Shown here one piece after another: positions 27,670 to 36,762 of a stretch of DNA of 64,000 nucleotides. Origin of the DNA: an uncultured Centipeda sp. (GTDB lineage Bacteria; Bacillota; Negativicutes; Selenomonadales; Selenomonadaceae). Numbering within the stretch: the first letter of the stretch is position 1; each line of letters begins with the position of its first letter. The position numbers and the translations under genes are program-made. The stretch is taken from positions 26,683 through 90,682 of the forward strand of contig CAJPQT010000009.1 of assembly GCA_905372865.1 (NCBI GenBank). The letters run 5' to 3'. The notes beneath the pieces were generated by a model that was not told the origin of the DNA, made no database searches, and was given only the letters and a program-made list of their open reading frames with translations.

Positions 27670-28482
27670 ATGAAAAAAATCGCGTTCTATGGCAAGGGCG
27701 GCATCGGAAAATCCACGACCGCCGCGAATGTATCGGCTGCGTTTGCGCAGATGGGGCGGCGCGTCTGCCAGATCGGCTGCGATCCGAAAAATGACTCGAC
27801 CCGCCTCCTGCTCGGGCGTATCGCCCCCTCCACGATTCTCGACCTCGAACGCGAGAAAAAGGGGGCGGCGCTGACGCTCGCCGATCTTGTTCACGAGGGC
27901 TTCAGCGGCATTCGCTGCATCGAGGCGGGCGGCCCCGATCCGGGGGTCGGCTGTGCAGGGCGCGGAATCATCGTCGCGCTTGAAAAGCTCAAGGCACTCC
28001 ATGCCTTTGATGATCTGGACGTGGCACTCTACGATGTCCTCGGCGATGTGGTCTGCGGCGGCTTTGCCGTGCCCATACGCGAAGGTTATGCCTCGGAGAT
28101 CTACATTGTCTCCTCAGGGGAGCTCATGTCACTCTATGCGGCAAATAATATCGCAAAGGGAGTGCAGCGCTTTGCCGCACGCGGCGCGGTAAAGCTCGGT
28201 GGCATCATCGGCAACGGCCGTGACGTGCTGAACGAGCGGGAACTTCTCGAGGCGTTTGCCACGCGTCTCGGAACGCAGCTCATCGCCTACATCCCGCGTT
28301 CGCGTGCCGTGCATGAGGCGGAGATCCATCGGCAGACGCTGATTGCATACGCGCCGACATCGGAGCAGGCGCAGTACTATGTCCGACTTGCACAGGCAAT
28401 TGATACGAACGAAATGCTGACCGTGCCGACACCGATGGAGTTCGAGGAACTCGAGGAGTTGGTGGAGAGCTATGGGGATTGA
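27670..28482 (+). CDS. NifH/BchL/CfbC-type iron protein (nitrogenase-like reductase component)
   Basis: A 270-residue P-loop ATPase of the nitrogenase iron-protein family. Walker A is GKGGIGKST at residues 9-17. The two cysteines that bridge a [4Fe-4S] cluster across the homodimer are in GPDPGVGCAGRG (near residue 98) and DVLGDVVCGGF (near residue 133). The protein would pass electrons, with ATP hydrolysis, to the D/K complex encoded just downstream. Length matches NifH (about 290), BchL and CfbC. No NifH-specific neighbours (nifE, nifN, nifB) are present, so dinitrogen is an unlikely substrate. Confidence 0.93.
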   Translation: MKKIAFYGKGGIGKSTTAANVSAAFAQMGRRVCQIGCDPKNDSTRLLLGRIAPSTILDLEREKKGAALTLADLVHEGFSGIRCIEAGGPDPGVGCAGRGIIVALEKLKALHAFDDLDVALYDVLGDVVCGGFAVPIREGYASEIYIVSSGELMSLYAANNIAKGVQRFAARGAVKLGGIIGNGRDVLNERELLEAFATRLGTQLIAYIPRSRAVHEAEIHRQTLIAYAPTSEQAQYYVRLAQAIDTNEMLTVPTPMEFEELEELVESYGD

Positions 28483-29776
28483 GGTGAAGCGTGTCGGTGT
28501 GCGTCGGACGAACTGCAGCTGCAGCATGCCCGGTGTTTGGCGTGCGCTGTCGTTCGTACGGGGGGCACTTGTCGTCTTTCACAGCCCGCGCCCGTGCGCA
28601 CACATCGCACATGGGATGGATGTGAGCAGCTTTCATCGGCTGACGGCGGCAGGGACATCCGTGCGCCTCTCTCCCGTTCCTCTCCTGACGAGCGGGCTCG
28701 GAGAGAGTGAGGCAATCTTTGGCGGGGAGGATCGTCTGCGTGAATGTGTGCGCTTTGCTGTGCAGAAATACCATCCGCAGGCGGTGTTCATCGCAAATTC
28801 CTGTGTCAGCGGCGTGATCGGCGATGATACAAAGGCAATCGCTGCGGAGATGGAGGACGAGCTTGGACTGCCCATCATGGCGGTATCTGCGCACGGCTTT
28901 CTCGACGGGGAATACTATGCGGGCTATCTCGACACTGCACGCGCACTCATCGACCGCTTTATGCAGCCGGCGGAGCGAAAGACGGGAACCGTTGCGCTCC
29001 TCGGCGACTGCGGCGGCATGCACGGTGCATACGTGAAGGAACTGCACCGTCTGCTCTCTCTCCTCGATTTGCACGTGACCGCACATTTTCCGTCCTATCT
29101 CGCACTCGATGAGATGCAGGCGGTGCCGGAGGCAGAGCTTATCATCCTTCTCGGACGGCGGGCAGATGATGAGAAGCAGATGCAGCTTGCGGAACTGGCG
29201 GAGCATATTCACGCGCAGTTCGGAACGCCGTACCTTGCCGATGTCTATGCGGTCGGTGCGGAGGAGACGATTCGCTGGCTGCGGCGCGTCGGTCAGCTCT
29301 GTCACCGTGAGGAGGCGGCAGAATGCGCCATTGCAGCAGAGGAGGCCGCCTTTGCCGTCACGGTGGAGAAGGTGCGTGCTGATCTCGCGGGGCGCAGATG
29401 CGCTCTCGCGATTGGACGTGATCTTACATGGTTTCAACCGGAAATAATTCTGCGTCTGCTGAAGAAGGCAGGTGTTCTTCTGACGGGGATCGTTCTGCTG
29501 GATTCCTTTCTCCCGGAGCGGCGTGCTGTGATGGAGGAGGAGCTGCGCCGACGGACGGATGCCTCCATCCATTATGAGGGAGATGTTGCTGCGGAGAACG
29601 TACTGCACGCAGCGGATTTCGTCCTAACTACGCACGAGTTGGTGGACGCGAAGCTGCGTCAGATCTTCCTTGCACTGCTGCCCTCGGTCGGCTGGTCGAT
29701 GGAGCGTCAGTTGCTGGACGATATGAGACTGATACTGCACCGTCATGAGAGCAGGGGAGGTCTGATCTATGGGTGA
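28472..29776 (+). CDS. NifD/BchN-like component-1 alpha subunit
   Basis: A 434-residue protein of the nitrogenase component-1 superfamily. All three cluster-cysteine positions are recognisable: CSMPG near residue 18, HSPRPCAH near residue 42 (equivalent of HGPxGC), and NSCVSGVIGDD near residue 109. It should therefore hold half of a P-cluster or NB-cluster-like Fe-S centre. The IGDD motif is typical. It is shorter than NifD (about 480) and close to BchN. I cannot align the FeMo-cofactor ligands by eye. The start overlaps the H gene by 11 bases. Confidence 0.88.
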   Translation: MGIEVKRVGVRRTNCSCSMPGVWRALSFVRGALVVFHSPRPCAHIAHGMDVSSFHRLTAAGTSVRLSPVPLLTSGLGESEAIFGGEDRLRECVRFAVQKYHPQAVFIANSCVSGVIGDDTKAIAAEMEDELGLPIMAVSAHGFLDGEYYAGYLDTARALIDRFMQPAERKTGTVALLGDCGGMHGAYVKELHRLLSLLDLHVTAHFPSYLALDEMQAVPEAELIILLGRRADDEKQMQLAELAEHIHAQFGTPYLADVYAVGAEETIRWLRRVGQLCHREEAAECAIAAEEAAFAVTVEKVRADLAGRRCALAIGRDLTWFQPEIILRLLKKAGVLLTGIVLLDSFLPERRAVMEEELRRRTDASIHYEGDVAAENVLHAADFVLTTHELVDAKLRQIFLALLPSVGWSMERQLLDDMRLILHRHESRGGLIYG

Positions 29777-31046
29777 GCGCGAAAAATCTTTTGATGATGT
29801 CTGCATGTGTACGGACACCTGTGCGCTCGCCGGTGCATCTGCGTTTTTCGCGGGCCTCAAGGATGCGGTGATCGTCGTCAACGGACCTCTCTGGTGTTAT
29901 TTCTTTGCGATGCGCCACATCGAACACAGTCAGCCGACGATCTCGCATCGCATGATCTGCACGCAGCTCGACAATGATGCGATCGTATTTGGTGCGGAGG
30001 CGTATCTGCACGAGGTGCTTGCTCCCTATGTGGAGCAGCCGCCCGCGCTGCTTGCCATCGTCAGCAGCTGTGCGGCGGGGCTGATCGGTGACGATGTCGA
30101 GGCGATTGCACGCGGGGCAGGGATCCCCTGTCCGATCGTTGTACTCGACAGCGGTGGACTGATCGGCAGCTTTGCAGACGGATGGGACAAGGCGGCGTGC
30201 ACCACGCTTCAGGCATTTCCCCCGACGCGTCAGACATCAAAGGCGAATGCGGTTAATTTGATCGGCATGACGAGTGCCTACTACAACGGCGGAAACGATG
30301 TGTATGAACTTGTCCGTCTGCTTGAAATGGCAGGGTATACGGTGAATGCCGTCCTCGGCTGCGATATGTCCGCTGCGGAGCTGGGGGATCTGACGCGTGC
30401 GTCACTCAATATCGTGGTGCATGATGAACTGGGTGTGGAGAGTGCCCGCTTGCTTGAAAGCATCTGCGGCATGCCCTATATTGCGCCGCTTCCCCCATAC
30501 GGACGTACGGGAACGCGAAGGTGGATCGCGGAGATCGGACGCGCACTGCCCGCTCCCTGCAGAGATGCTGCCGAGGAGGAGATCGAGCGCGTCACACGTG
30601 AGGACTTCCTGCGTATCAACGAATGCAAGAGCCTCTGGGGCGAGCTCCGCTATGACACTGCATTCATTCGTGCGCCGCGCTCTGTTGCGTGGGGGCTTGC
30701 ACAGGCACTGCGCACGGAGTGGGCGGATGTGTGTCACCTCGCCGTTGCAGCAGAGCATGAGGAGGTATGCGAGGTGGCTGCGATTGCCGACGAGATCCTC
30801 GGCGAGACGGATGCCGTGCGGATGCAGCAGGTGCTCTCTGCGATGGAGGGCGGGCTGCTGCTCGGCAGCAGCAATGAGTCGGCGCATATCGACCCGAAGG
30901 GGGCGCAGTATCTTGCCGTTTCCTATCCCGTGCAGGATGCACTGCATTTGACAGAGAGCCCCTTTATGGGGCTGCGCGGCGCACGTTATATCGAGGAGCA
31001 GCTCTGGAACGGAAATATCTTGCGGCGAAAGATCTCTCTTTCATAG
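29769..31046 (+). CDS. NifK/BchB-like component-1 beta subunit
   Basis: A 425-residue partner of the preceding protein, overlapping it by eight bases. The three cluster cysteines are again present: TDTCALAGA near residue 18, VNGPLWCYFF near residue 43, and VSSCAAGLIGDDVEAIA near residue 98. The C-terminal SPFMGLRGARYIEEQL matches the conserved end of component-1 beta subunits. D plus K with six cysteines implies a heterotetramer like NifDK or BchNB, and unlike the homomeric CfbD of F430 synthesis. The substrate is unknown; a tetrapyrrole is inferred from context. Confidence 0.88.
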   Translation: MGEREKSFDDVCMCTDTCALAGASAFFAGLKDAVIVVNGPLWCYFFAMRHIEHSQPTISHRMICTQLDNDAIVFGAEAYLHEVLAPYVEQPPALLAIVSSCAAGLIGDDVEAIARGAGIPCPIVVLDSGGLIGSFADGWDKAACTTLQAFPPTRQTSKANAVNLIGMTSAYYNGGNDVYELVRLLEMAGYTVNAVLGCDMSAAELGDLTRASLNIVVHDELGVESARLLESICGMPYIAPLPPYGRTGTRRWIAEIGRALPAPCRDAAEEEIERVTREDFLRINECKSLWGELRYDTAFIRAPRSVAWGLAQALRTEWADVCHLAVAAEHEEVCEVAAIADEILGETDAVRMQQVLSAMEGGLLLGSSNESAHIDPKGAQYLAVSYPVQDALHLTESPFMGLRGARYIEEQLWNGNILRRKISLS

Positions 31047-31082
31047 AGGACGCCGTACAAGCATTGGAAAGGAAGAGCGATA

Positions 31083-32066
31083 TTGTTAAGGAAAAAGCTC
31101 CCTGTGCTTCTCCTCTGTATGGTGTGTGTCTTTCTCACGGCATGCAGTATGCCAAAGGCGGCTGAGGAGAAGCCTGCGGCATATACGGTTACGGATATCG
31201 AGGGCACGGTGGTTGACTTCCCTGCACCGCCGCAACGCATTGTCACGCTCTCAATGAGTACGGATGAGACGATGCTGGGACTGGTCGAACCGCAGCGTAT
31301 GGCGGCGGTCAATGGCTTGCTCGATGATCCCGTCAGCTCCAATGTGACGGCACTCGTCAAGGACATTCCGCAGCGCATCGGCAGTCCGACGGTAGAGGAG
31401 ATCATGGCACTGCAACCTGACCTCGTCGTCGTGCCGGACTGGGGCGATCTCACCATCGTGCCCTCGCTGCGTGAGGCAGGGCTGAAGGTCATCGTCTGTA
31501 AAGGAGCACGGAATCTTGCTGAGATTCGCGAGACCGTCACACTGCTCGCCGCCGCAGTGGGAGAGCCGGAGCGTGGACAGAAACTCCTCGCGATGATGGA
31601 TGCAAAGCTCGCGGAAATTGAGGCAAAGGTGGAGAAGATCCCGCAGGCAGAGCGCAAGCGTGTCGTCCTCATCTCGCTCATGGGCGGCTATGGCGGACTT
31701 GGCAGCAGCTTTGACGAGGCGTGCCGCTATGCGGGGGTCATCAACGGTCGCGCGGAGCTTGGAATTCGTGACTTTCAGGTCATGACGAAGGAGCAGCTTG
31801 TTCAGATCGATCCCGACATCCTCTTTTTGCCGACGTACAACGATCGCGGAAAATACGATGTCGATGCGTTCCGCAGGGACTATCTGGGGGACCCGTCTCT
31901 GCAGACGATGAAGGCGATCCGCAGCAAGGCGTTCGCCGAGCCGTTTGAGGGCTATATCTACAACTGTTCGCAGGACTTTGTCTTCGGCGTGCAGGAGATT
32001 GCCTATCGTGTTTACGGCGATGCGTTCAAGCAGGGGGAGGATGAGCACCTCTCGGCGGTGAAATGA
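31083..32066 (+). CDS. BtuF-type ABC substrate-binding lipoprotein 3
   Basis: A 327-residue lipoprotein (lipobox LTAC near residue 20) of the same family as binding protein 2, sharing PPQRIVTLSMSTDETMLGLVEPQRMAAVN and MTKEQLVQIDPDILFLP. The ligand-facing middle differs, which suggests a related but distinct ligand or capture step. The start is TTG at 31083 after GGAAAGGAAGAG. It stands directly before the only ATPase and permease genes of the operon and may be their cognate binding protein. Confidence 0.9.
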   Translation: MLRKKLPVLLLCMVCVFLTACSMPKAAEEKPAAYTVTDIEGTVVDFPAPPQRIVTLSMSTDETMLGLVEPQRMAAVNGLLDDPVSSNVTALVKDIPQRIGSPTVEEIMALQPDLVVVPDWGDLTIVPSLREAGLKVIVCKGARNLAEIRETVTLLAAAVGEPERGQKLLAMMDAKLAEIEAKVEKIPQAERKRVVLISLMGGYGGLGSSFDEACRYAGVINGRAELGIRDFQVMTKEQLVQIDPDILFLPTYNDRGKYDVDAFRRDYLGDPSLQTMKAIRSKAFAEPFEGYIYNCSQDFVFGVQEIAYRVYGDAFKQGEDEHLSAVK

Positions 32067-32088
32067 TCATGAGGAAGGGGGCTTTTGT

Positions 32089-32940
32089 TTGGATGAGATG
32101 ATTCGCGCAGAGCACATCTATGCGGGGTATCATGGAAAGGTCATTCTCGACGATGTGTCGTTTACCGTGGGGACAGGGGAGATCGTCGGTGTGATCGGTC
32201 CGAACGGTGCGGGCAAGAGCACGCTGCTCAAGACGCTGCGCGGTATTCTTCCCATCTTGTCCGGGACGGTTACGCTGATGGGGGACGATGTCAATGTACT
32301 TGATGCAAAGGCGTTTGCGCGCCGCGTAGCGTATCTGCAGCAGCACGTTGCGATGACCTTTGCGTATACCGCGCGTGATGTCGTACTCGCGGGACGCTAT
32401 CCATATCTCTCGTGGTGGAGCCAGGAAAAGGCGGACGATCTGGCGATTGCCGAGGCATGTATGGCATATACAGGCGTGTCGGAGCTTGCCGATAAGCCCC
32501 TGCACGCCATGTCGGGCGGACAGCGACAGCGTGTCCTGCTCGCGAAGGTGCTCGCGCAGCAGACGCCTGTGCTCTTTCTTGACGAGCCTGCGACGGGGCT
32601 TGACATCATCTATCAGGAGGAGATCTTCCGCTTCTGCCGTGAACTCTGTGCGGCGGGCAAGACTGTCCTGCTTGTTGCGCACGAGCTAAGCCTTGCTGCG
32701 CGGTTCTGCTCGCGGCTGCTCCTCATCGGACACGGAACACTGCTCGCTGACGGCGCGCCAAGAGATGTGCTGACGGATGAACTCCTGTCGCAGGCATATG
32801 GTGCTCCCGTGCGGGTTGTTGAGAATCCGCTGACGCATCACGCAGAGGTCTTTACAGAGGCAGAGACGGCCGCAGCGGAAAAGGAGCAGCTCCTCTCTGT
32901 CATTCTCGGCCGTGCGGATGAAAGGGCGGTGACGGCATGA
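32089..32940 (+). CDS. ABC transporter ATPase (BtuD/FecE type)
   Basis: A 283-residue ATPase with Walker A GPNGAGKST near residue 40, signature MSGGQRQRV near residue 142, and Walker B VLFLDEPATGLD. It energises uptake of metal chelates or corrinoids through the adjacent permease. The TTG at 32089 is supported by AGGAAGGGGG at a good distance; ATG 32098 is an alternative. The C-terminal 40 residues extend beyond the core domain. It overlaps the permease gene by four bases. Confidence 0.92.
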   Translation: MDEMIRAEHIYAGYHGKVILDDVSFTVGTGEIVGVIGPNGAGKSTLLKTLRGILPILSGTVTLMGDDVNVLDAKAFARRVAYLQQHVAMTFAYTARDVVLAGRYPYLSWWSQEKADDLAIAEACMAYTGVSELADKPLHAMSGGQRQRVLLAKVLAQQTPVLFLDEPATGLDIIYQEEIFRFCRELCAAGKTVLLVAHELSLAARFCSRLLLIGHGTLLADGAPRDVLTDELLSQAYGAPVRVVENPLTHHAEVFTEAETAAAEKEQLLSVILGRADERAVTA

Positions 32941-33974
32941 GTTTTGGACAGCATCGAACACAGCTCTTTCTATGTGTTCTCGTTGGAGCGCTTCTATTTG
33001 CATTCCTTCTGTCCATGAGCTCGGGGCAGTATGATATCCCGATGGAGGCGGTCGCTGCTTCCTTTGCCCACGCGGCAGGGCTTCCTTTCTTCACGGATGT
33101 TGTTGTGACACCGGAGCAGGAGGCGGTGCTCTGGCACATTCGTCTCCCGCGCACGCTTGTCGGCATGATGGTCGGGGCGGGTCTCGGTGTATCGGGAGCC
33201 GTTTTGCAGGGGATCTTCAGCAATCCGCTCGCCGACCCCGGCATCATCGGTGTATCGAGCGGTGCCTCCGTCGGAGCGGTGCTTGCCATCGGCATCGGCG
33301 TGACGGCGGGAAGCGTACTCACGCTCCCTGCCTTTGCCTTTACGGGCGCCATCCTCGCGGTGGGACTGACCGTGTCGCTGTCGATGCGGCGCGGGCGGAT
33401 TCCGGTCATGACGCTCCTCCTCTCGGGCGTTGTCGTGGGGATGTTCCTCGCGGCATGCACGGCGGCGATTCTCACGGTGATGAACGAGCAGAAGATGCAG
33501 CAATATCTCTTCTGGACGATCGGCGGGTTGGACTATCGCCGCTGGGACCATGTCCTACTCGGCATCGGCCCGATCGGCATCGGCATGTCGATCATGGTAC
33601 TGCTGGCACGTCATCTCAATTTGCTCGCATTCGGTGAGGTGGAGGCGCGTGCAGCGGGGATGCCTGTGACGGCCTTCCGTCTGCTCTTCCTCGTGCTCGC
33701 TTCGCTCACGACAGCGGCAGGTGTCTGCATCAGCGGCAATATCGGGTTTGTAGGTCTTGTTGTGCCGCATATGGTGCGTCTCCTCATCGGGCCCGATCAT
33801 CGCCGTCTGCTGCCCGCGAGTCTCCTTGCGGGGGCGGTGTTCCTCGTGCTCTGCGATTCGCTGGGGCGCATCCTGCTGCACGGGATGGAGATCCGCGTTG
33901 GCATCATGACGGCATTCATCGGAACGCCCTATTTCCTGTATCTGTTGCGCAGACATATGAAGATGGCGGTGTGA
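32937..33974 (+). CDS. ABC transporter permease (BtuC/FecCD family)
   Basis: A 345-residue inner-membrane permease of the FecCD type with about ten membrane segments. Signatures are IRLPRTLVGMMVGAGLGVSGAVLQGIFSNPLADPGIIGVSSGASVGAV at the front half and GNIGFVGLVVPHMVRLLIGPDHR, the ATPase-coupling loop. The family imports cobalamin, haem and ferric siderophores. It is the only permease in an operon with three binding proteins, so they may share it. Confidence 0.94.
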   Translation: MSFGQHRTQLFLCVLVGALLFAFLLSMSSGQYDIPMEAVAASFAHAAGLPFFTDVVVTPEQEAVLWHIRLPRTLVGMMVGAGLGVSGAVLQGIFSNPLADPGIIGVSSGASVGAVLAIGIGVTAGSVLTLPAFAFTGAILAVGLTVSLSMRRGRIPVMTLLLSGVVVGMFLAACTAAILTVMNEQKMQQYLFWTIGGLDYRRWDHVLLGIGPIGIGMSIMVLLARHLNLLAFGEVEARAAGMPVTAFRLLFLVLASLTTAAGVCISGNIGFVGLVVPHMVRLLIGPDHRRLLPASLLAGAVFLVLCDSLGRILLHGMEIRVGIMTAFIGTPYFLYLLRRHMKMAV

Positions 33975-33975
33975 C

Positions 33976-34713
33976 ATGGACGAGCATGTGATGGAGCGTG
34001 ACGGCGAGCGGAAAGCGCTTGGGGCTTCTCTGCTGTTGCATCTTATACTCTTTTTGACTGCGGCGGCGATGGGACTGTTCTCCGTCGCAAATCCGATAGG
34101 AAAAAGGCCGCCCATTGATGTTGTGCTCTACGATGAGGGGAGTGATGCGGGAAGCAGTGCCGCAGGAGATTCTGCGCCGGCTGCGGCTCCTGTGGTGACA
34201 GTGGACGATATTGTTGTGCAGGATAAGAATGTTGTGCCTGAGGCGGTACAGGAGCAGCAAATAAACCCACAGCAAAATACGCTGCGTACGGTACAGAGTA
34301 CTGCACATACCGTGCAGACGGGAACAGCGGGAGCGCGTGGAAGTCAAAGCGGGAATACATCCGGCTCCTCTGCCGGAGCGGGCAGCGGGACGAGTACGGG
34401 AGACAGCGACGGGACTGCGGGGCTCGGCTCTGCCCCTGCACCGCCGCAGGAACGCGTGGAGGCGAGCCTGCGTGCCGAGGCACGGCCGGAGTATCCGCAG
34501 GAACTCATCGACGACGATGTCGAGGGATCGGTAACGATCAAGATTCTTGTCGCGGCAGACGGCTCCGTGGAGGCGGTCGATGTCGCGTCCTCATCGGGCT
34601 ATCGTGCGATGGACCGGGCGGCGGTCGCTGCCGGTTGGCGGTTTCAGTTTAATCCGGGAGACAATGGACGGCGGGGTGTCTGGACAAAGACGTTCCGCTT
34701 TCAGTTGAATTGA
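33976..34713 (+). CDS. TonB-family energy transducer
   Basis: A 245-residue protein with one N-terminal membrane helix (ASLLLHLILFLTAAAMGLF), a long Gly/Ser/Gln-rich periplasmic linker at residues about 55-160, and a C-terminal TonB domain (ARPEYPQELIDDDVEGSVTIKILVAADGS...GYRAMDRAAVAAGWRFQF). It transmits proton-motive force to the outer-membrane receptors. No exbB or exbD is present in the window, so it must use motor proteins encoded elsewhere. It starts one base after the permease stop. Confidence 0.92.
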   Translation: MDEHVMERDGERKALGASLLLHLILFLTAAAMGLFSVANPIGKRPPIDVVLYDEGSDAGSSAAGDSAPAAAPVVTVDDIVVQDKNVVPEAVQEQQINPQQNTLRTVQSTAHTVQTGTAGARGSQSGNTSGSSAGAGSGTSTGDSDGTAGLGSAPAPPQERVEASLRAEARPEYPQELIDDDVEGSVTIKILVAADGSVEAVDVASSSGYRAMDRAAVAAGWRFQFNPGDNGRRGVWTKTFRFQLN

Positions 34714-34731
34714 TTTTATGGAGGTATGACA

Positions 34732-36723
34732 ATGAAGATGTGGAACAAGAAATTTCTTGCAGCAGCGGTCGCGCTCTCAGCGATGACGGGGCAGGTCTAT
34801 GCGGCGGAGACAGCGTATACGGGGGGAGAAGCAGATGAACTGATGCCGACTTACTCCCTCGGCGAGGTCGTGGTGACGGCGACGCGCACGAAGAAAAAGG
34901 ATATTGATGTGCCCGCTGCAACGACAGTGATCACGGCAGAGGACATTAAACAGAGCGGCGCGTCGAACGCAGCGGATGTGCTCTCGCAGGTTGACAGCTT
35001 CGTCTATAAGTCCTTTGGCCCCAATGGTGCAGCGATGGGGGCAATGACGAATGAAGTAAATCTGCGTGGGATTAAGGGAGGCGCGCTCGTTCTTATGAAC
35101 GGGAATCCGATTGCATGGCGCGGAAAGTATAACCTCGACCAAATCCCTGCAAGCAGCATCGAACGTATTGAAATTGTCAAAGGGAACGGCTCCGTTCTCT
35201 ACGGCAGTGAGGCAGTGAGCGGTGTTGTTAATATCATCACAAAGAAAAAGGGTACAAACGAGGTTCATGTGGGCTTCGGCAACTATGGACAGCGCAGCTA
35301 CGGTGTCAGCGTCGGGGATGAGCGCTTCAGCTTCTACTACAACTATGACAAGTGGGGACGCAGAGATGGACTTAACTATGCAAACGCATCGACTGCCCGT
35401 TTTAGGGGGGAGACGCGTCTGGATGTTAGTGATATCATTAGACAGAATGTAGGGCTTTCTTATCAAGTAAACCCCAGACTGAATTTCCTTTTTGGTTACT
35501 ATGAAACGGAGGGAAAATATACGCGGGAGGTATCTCAGGCACGGGGAGGTACTTTAGGGTTGCGTGTGGGGGATATAATTCAATCCCGTAAATATGAAAC
35601 GAAACAGTATATTACGCAATTGAATTATCAGGATGCCGATTGGAAGGGGAGTTTGTTCTATAATACGGGGAATTTGGCATATGAGGGACCTACATATATC
35701 ACAACTTCATGGCAGAGAAGGAATAGTTGGTACCATACGCGTGAAAAAAACAGTTCATATGGAATGGACGTACAGCGCACTTGGAAGATGAGTCCAAAAT
35801 CCACCGCTATATTGGGCTTTGACCTTGTGCACGAAATGTATGCGGCGCTTCCCACCTCTGCCAGCACTCGAAATGAACGGTATTCGCGCAACAACTGGGG
35901 GGCCTTTGGGCAATGGGAGCAACGCTTCGATGAGAAGAATACGGGGATTTTCGGATTGCGTGGGACGTGGACAACGGGGGCCGCACGCAGTCAGAACTAC
36001 AGCAATCTCAGTGCATCTGGGCAGTGGCTGCACAAGCTCAATCGCGAGAACAGCCTATACCTGAATATCAGCCAATCCTTCGTCATGCCAACCTTTGCAC
36101 AAATGTATAACGATAATGCTGCGCAGCTTCCTTCACCGAATCTGCGCCCGCAGAAAGGTATCAACTACGAAATCGGTTGGAAGCAGAATCATGATGGGCA
36201 TACATGGAAAGCCGCAATATTCCATCTACGTGTTAAGGACAATATCATGCCACACGTTGACGATCTGTCAAATCCTGTGCGCTACTATACGAATGAGGAG
36301 ATGCGGAACGTTGGGGTGGAACTCTCCAATGAAATTCAGGGAGCGAATGGATTCTCCTACAACTGGGGTGTAACGTGGCAGAATCCGATGACAAAGAATA
36401 CTGAGAATAACCTTGGATGGGTGCGTACATTTGGAAAAGTTCAGCTGACAGGAGGCGTGAATTACCACAAAGGGAAATGGACGTCTGCGCTCACGGCTTC
36501 TTATCTTGCAGACCGTGTACAGACGCCAAATAGCAAACCCGCATTTCGTTCTAAGCCTTATCTGCTTACGACATGGAACACAGCTTATGCGCCGGATGAG
36601 CACAGCGAGATCAGTCTGCGGATCGACAATGTACTCAACCGTGATGATACGACAGGGCATTCTGGGACAAAATATTATGTTGCACCGATCAACTATCTCC
36701 TGAGCTACAACTATCGGTTCTGA
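34732..36723 (+). CDS. TonB-dependent outer-membrane receptor 3
   Basis: A 663-residue receptor with signal peptide (cleavage near VYA-AE), a TonB-box-like EVVVTATRT, a plug (GGALVLMNGNPIAWRGKYNLDQIPASSIERIEIVKG...GSVLYGSEAVSGVVNIITKK), and a barrel ending LLSYNYRF. It is a close paralogue of receptor 4 at 41772. I prefer ATG 34732 over 34726 because GGAGG lies at proper distance only from the former. A middle stretch (about 35430-35770) is visibly richer in A and T than the rest, suggesting recombination in surface loops. Confidence 0.92.
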   Translation: MKMWNKKFLAAAVALSAMTGQVYAAETAYTGGEADELMPTYSLGEVVVTATRTKKKDIDVPAATTVITAEDIKQSGASNAADVLSQVDSFVYKSFGPNGAAMGAMTNEVNLRGIKGGALVLMNGNPIAWRGKYNLDQIPASSIERIEIVKGNGSVLYGSEAVSGVVNIITKKKGTNEVHVGFGNYGQRSYGVSVGDERFSFYYNYDKWGRRDGLNYANASTARFRGETRLDVSDIIRQNVGLSYQVNPRLNFLFGYYETEGKYTREVSQARGGTLGLRVGDIIQSRKYETKQYITQLNYQDADWKGSLFYNTGNLAYEGPTYITTSWQRRNSWYHTREKNSSYGMDVQRTWKMSPKSTAILGFDLVHEMYAALPTSASTRNERYSRNNWGAFGQWEQRFDEKNTGIFGLRGTWTTGAARSQNYSNLSASGQWLHKLNRENSLYLNISQSFVMPTFAQMYNDNAAQLPSPNLRPQKGINYEIGWKQNHDGHTWKAAIFHLRVKDNIMPHVDDLSNPVRYYTNEEMRNVGVELSNEIQGANGFSYNWGVTWQNPMTKNTENNLGWVRTFGKVQLTGGVNYHKGKWTSALTASYLADRVQTPNSKPAFRSKPYLLTTWNTAYAPDEHSEISLRIDNVLNRDDTTGHSGTKYYVAPINYLLSYNYRF

Positions 36724-36762
36724 TGCCGCGTGCATCCACCGATTTGGTAGAAAAGGGCAGAT

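Noticed and set aside
27670..31046. True nitrogen fixation by the NifHDK-like proteins
   Set aside because: No nifE, nifN, nifB or molybdenum genes are near, the subunits are short and the neighbours are tetrapyrrole transport and chelatase genes. A nitrogenase-like reductase is the better reading.
20034..31046. Bacteriochlorophyll synthesis (Mg-chelatase plus dark protochlorophyllide reductase)
   Set aside because: The subunit types match in outline, but there are no other bch genes or reaction-centre genes, and the operon is a B12-regulated uptake operon in a presumably non-phototrophic anaerobe.
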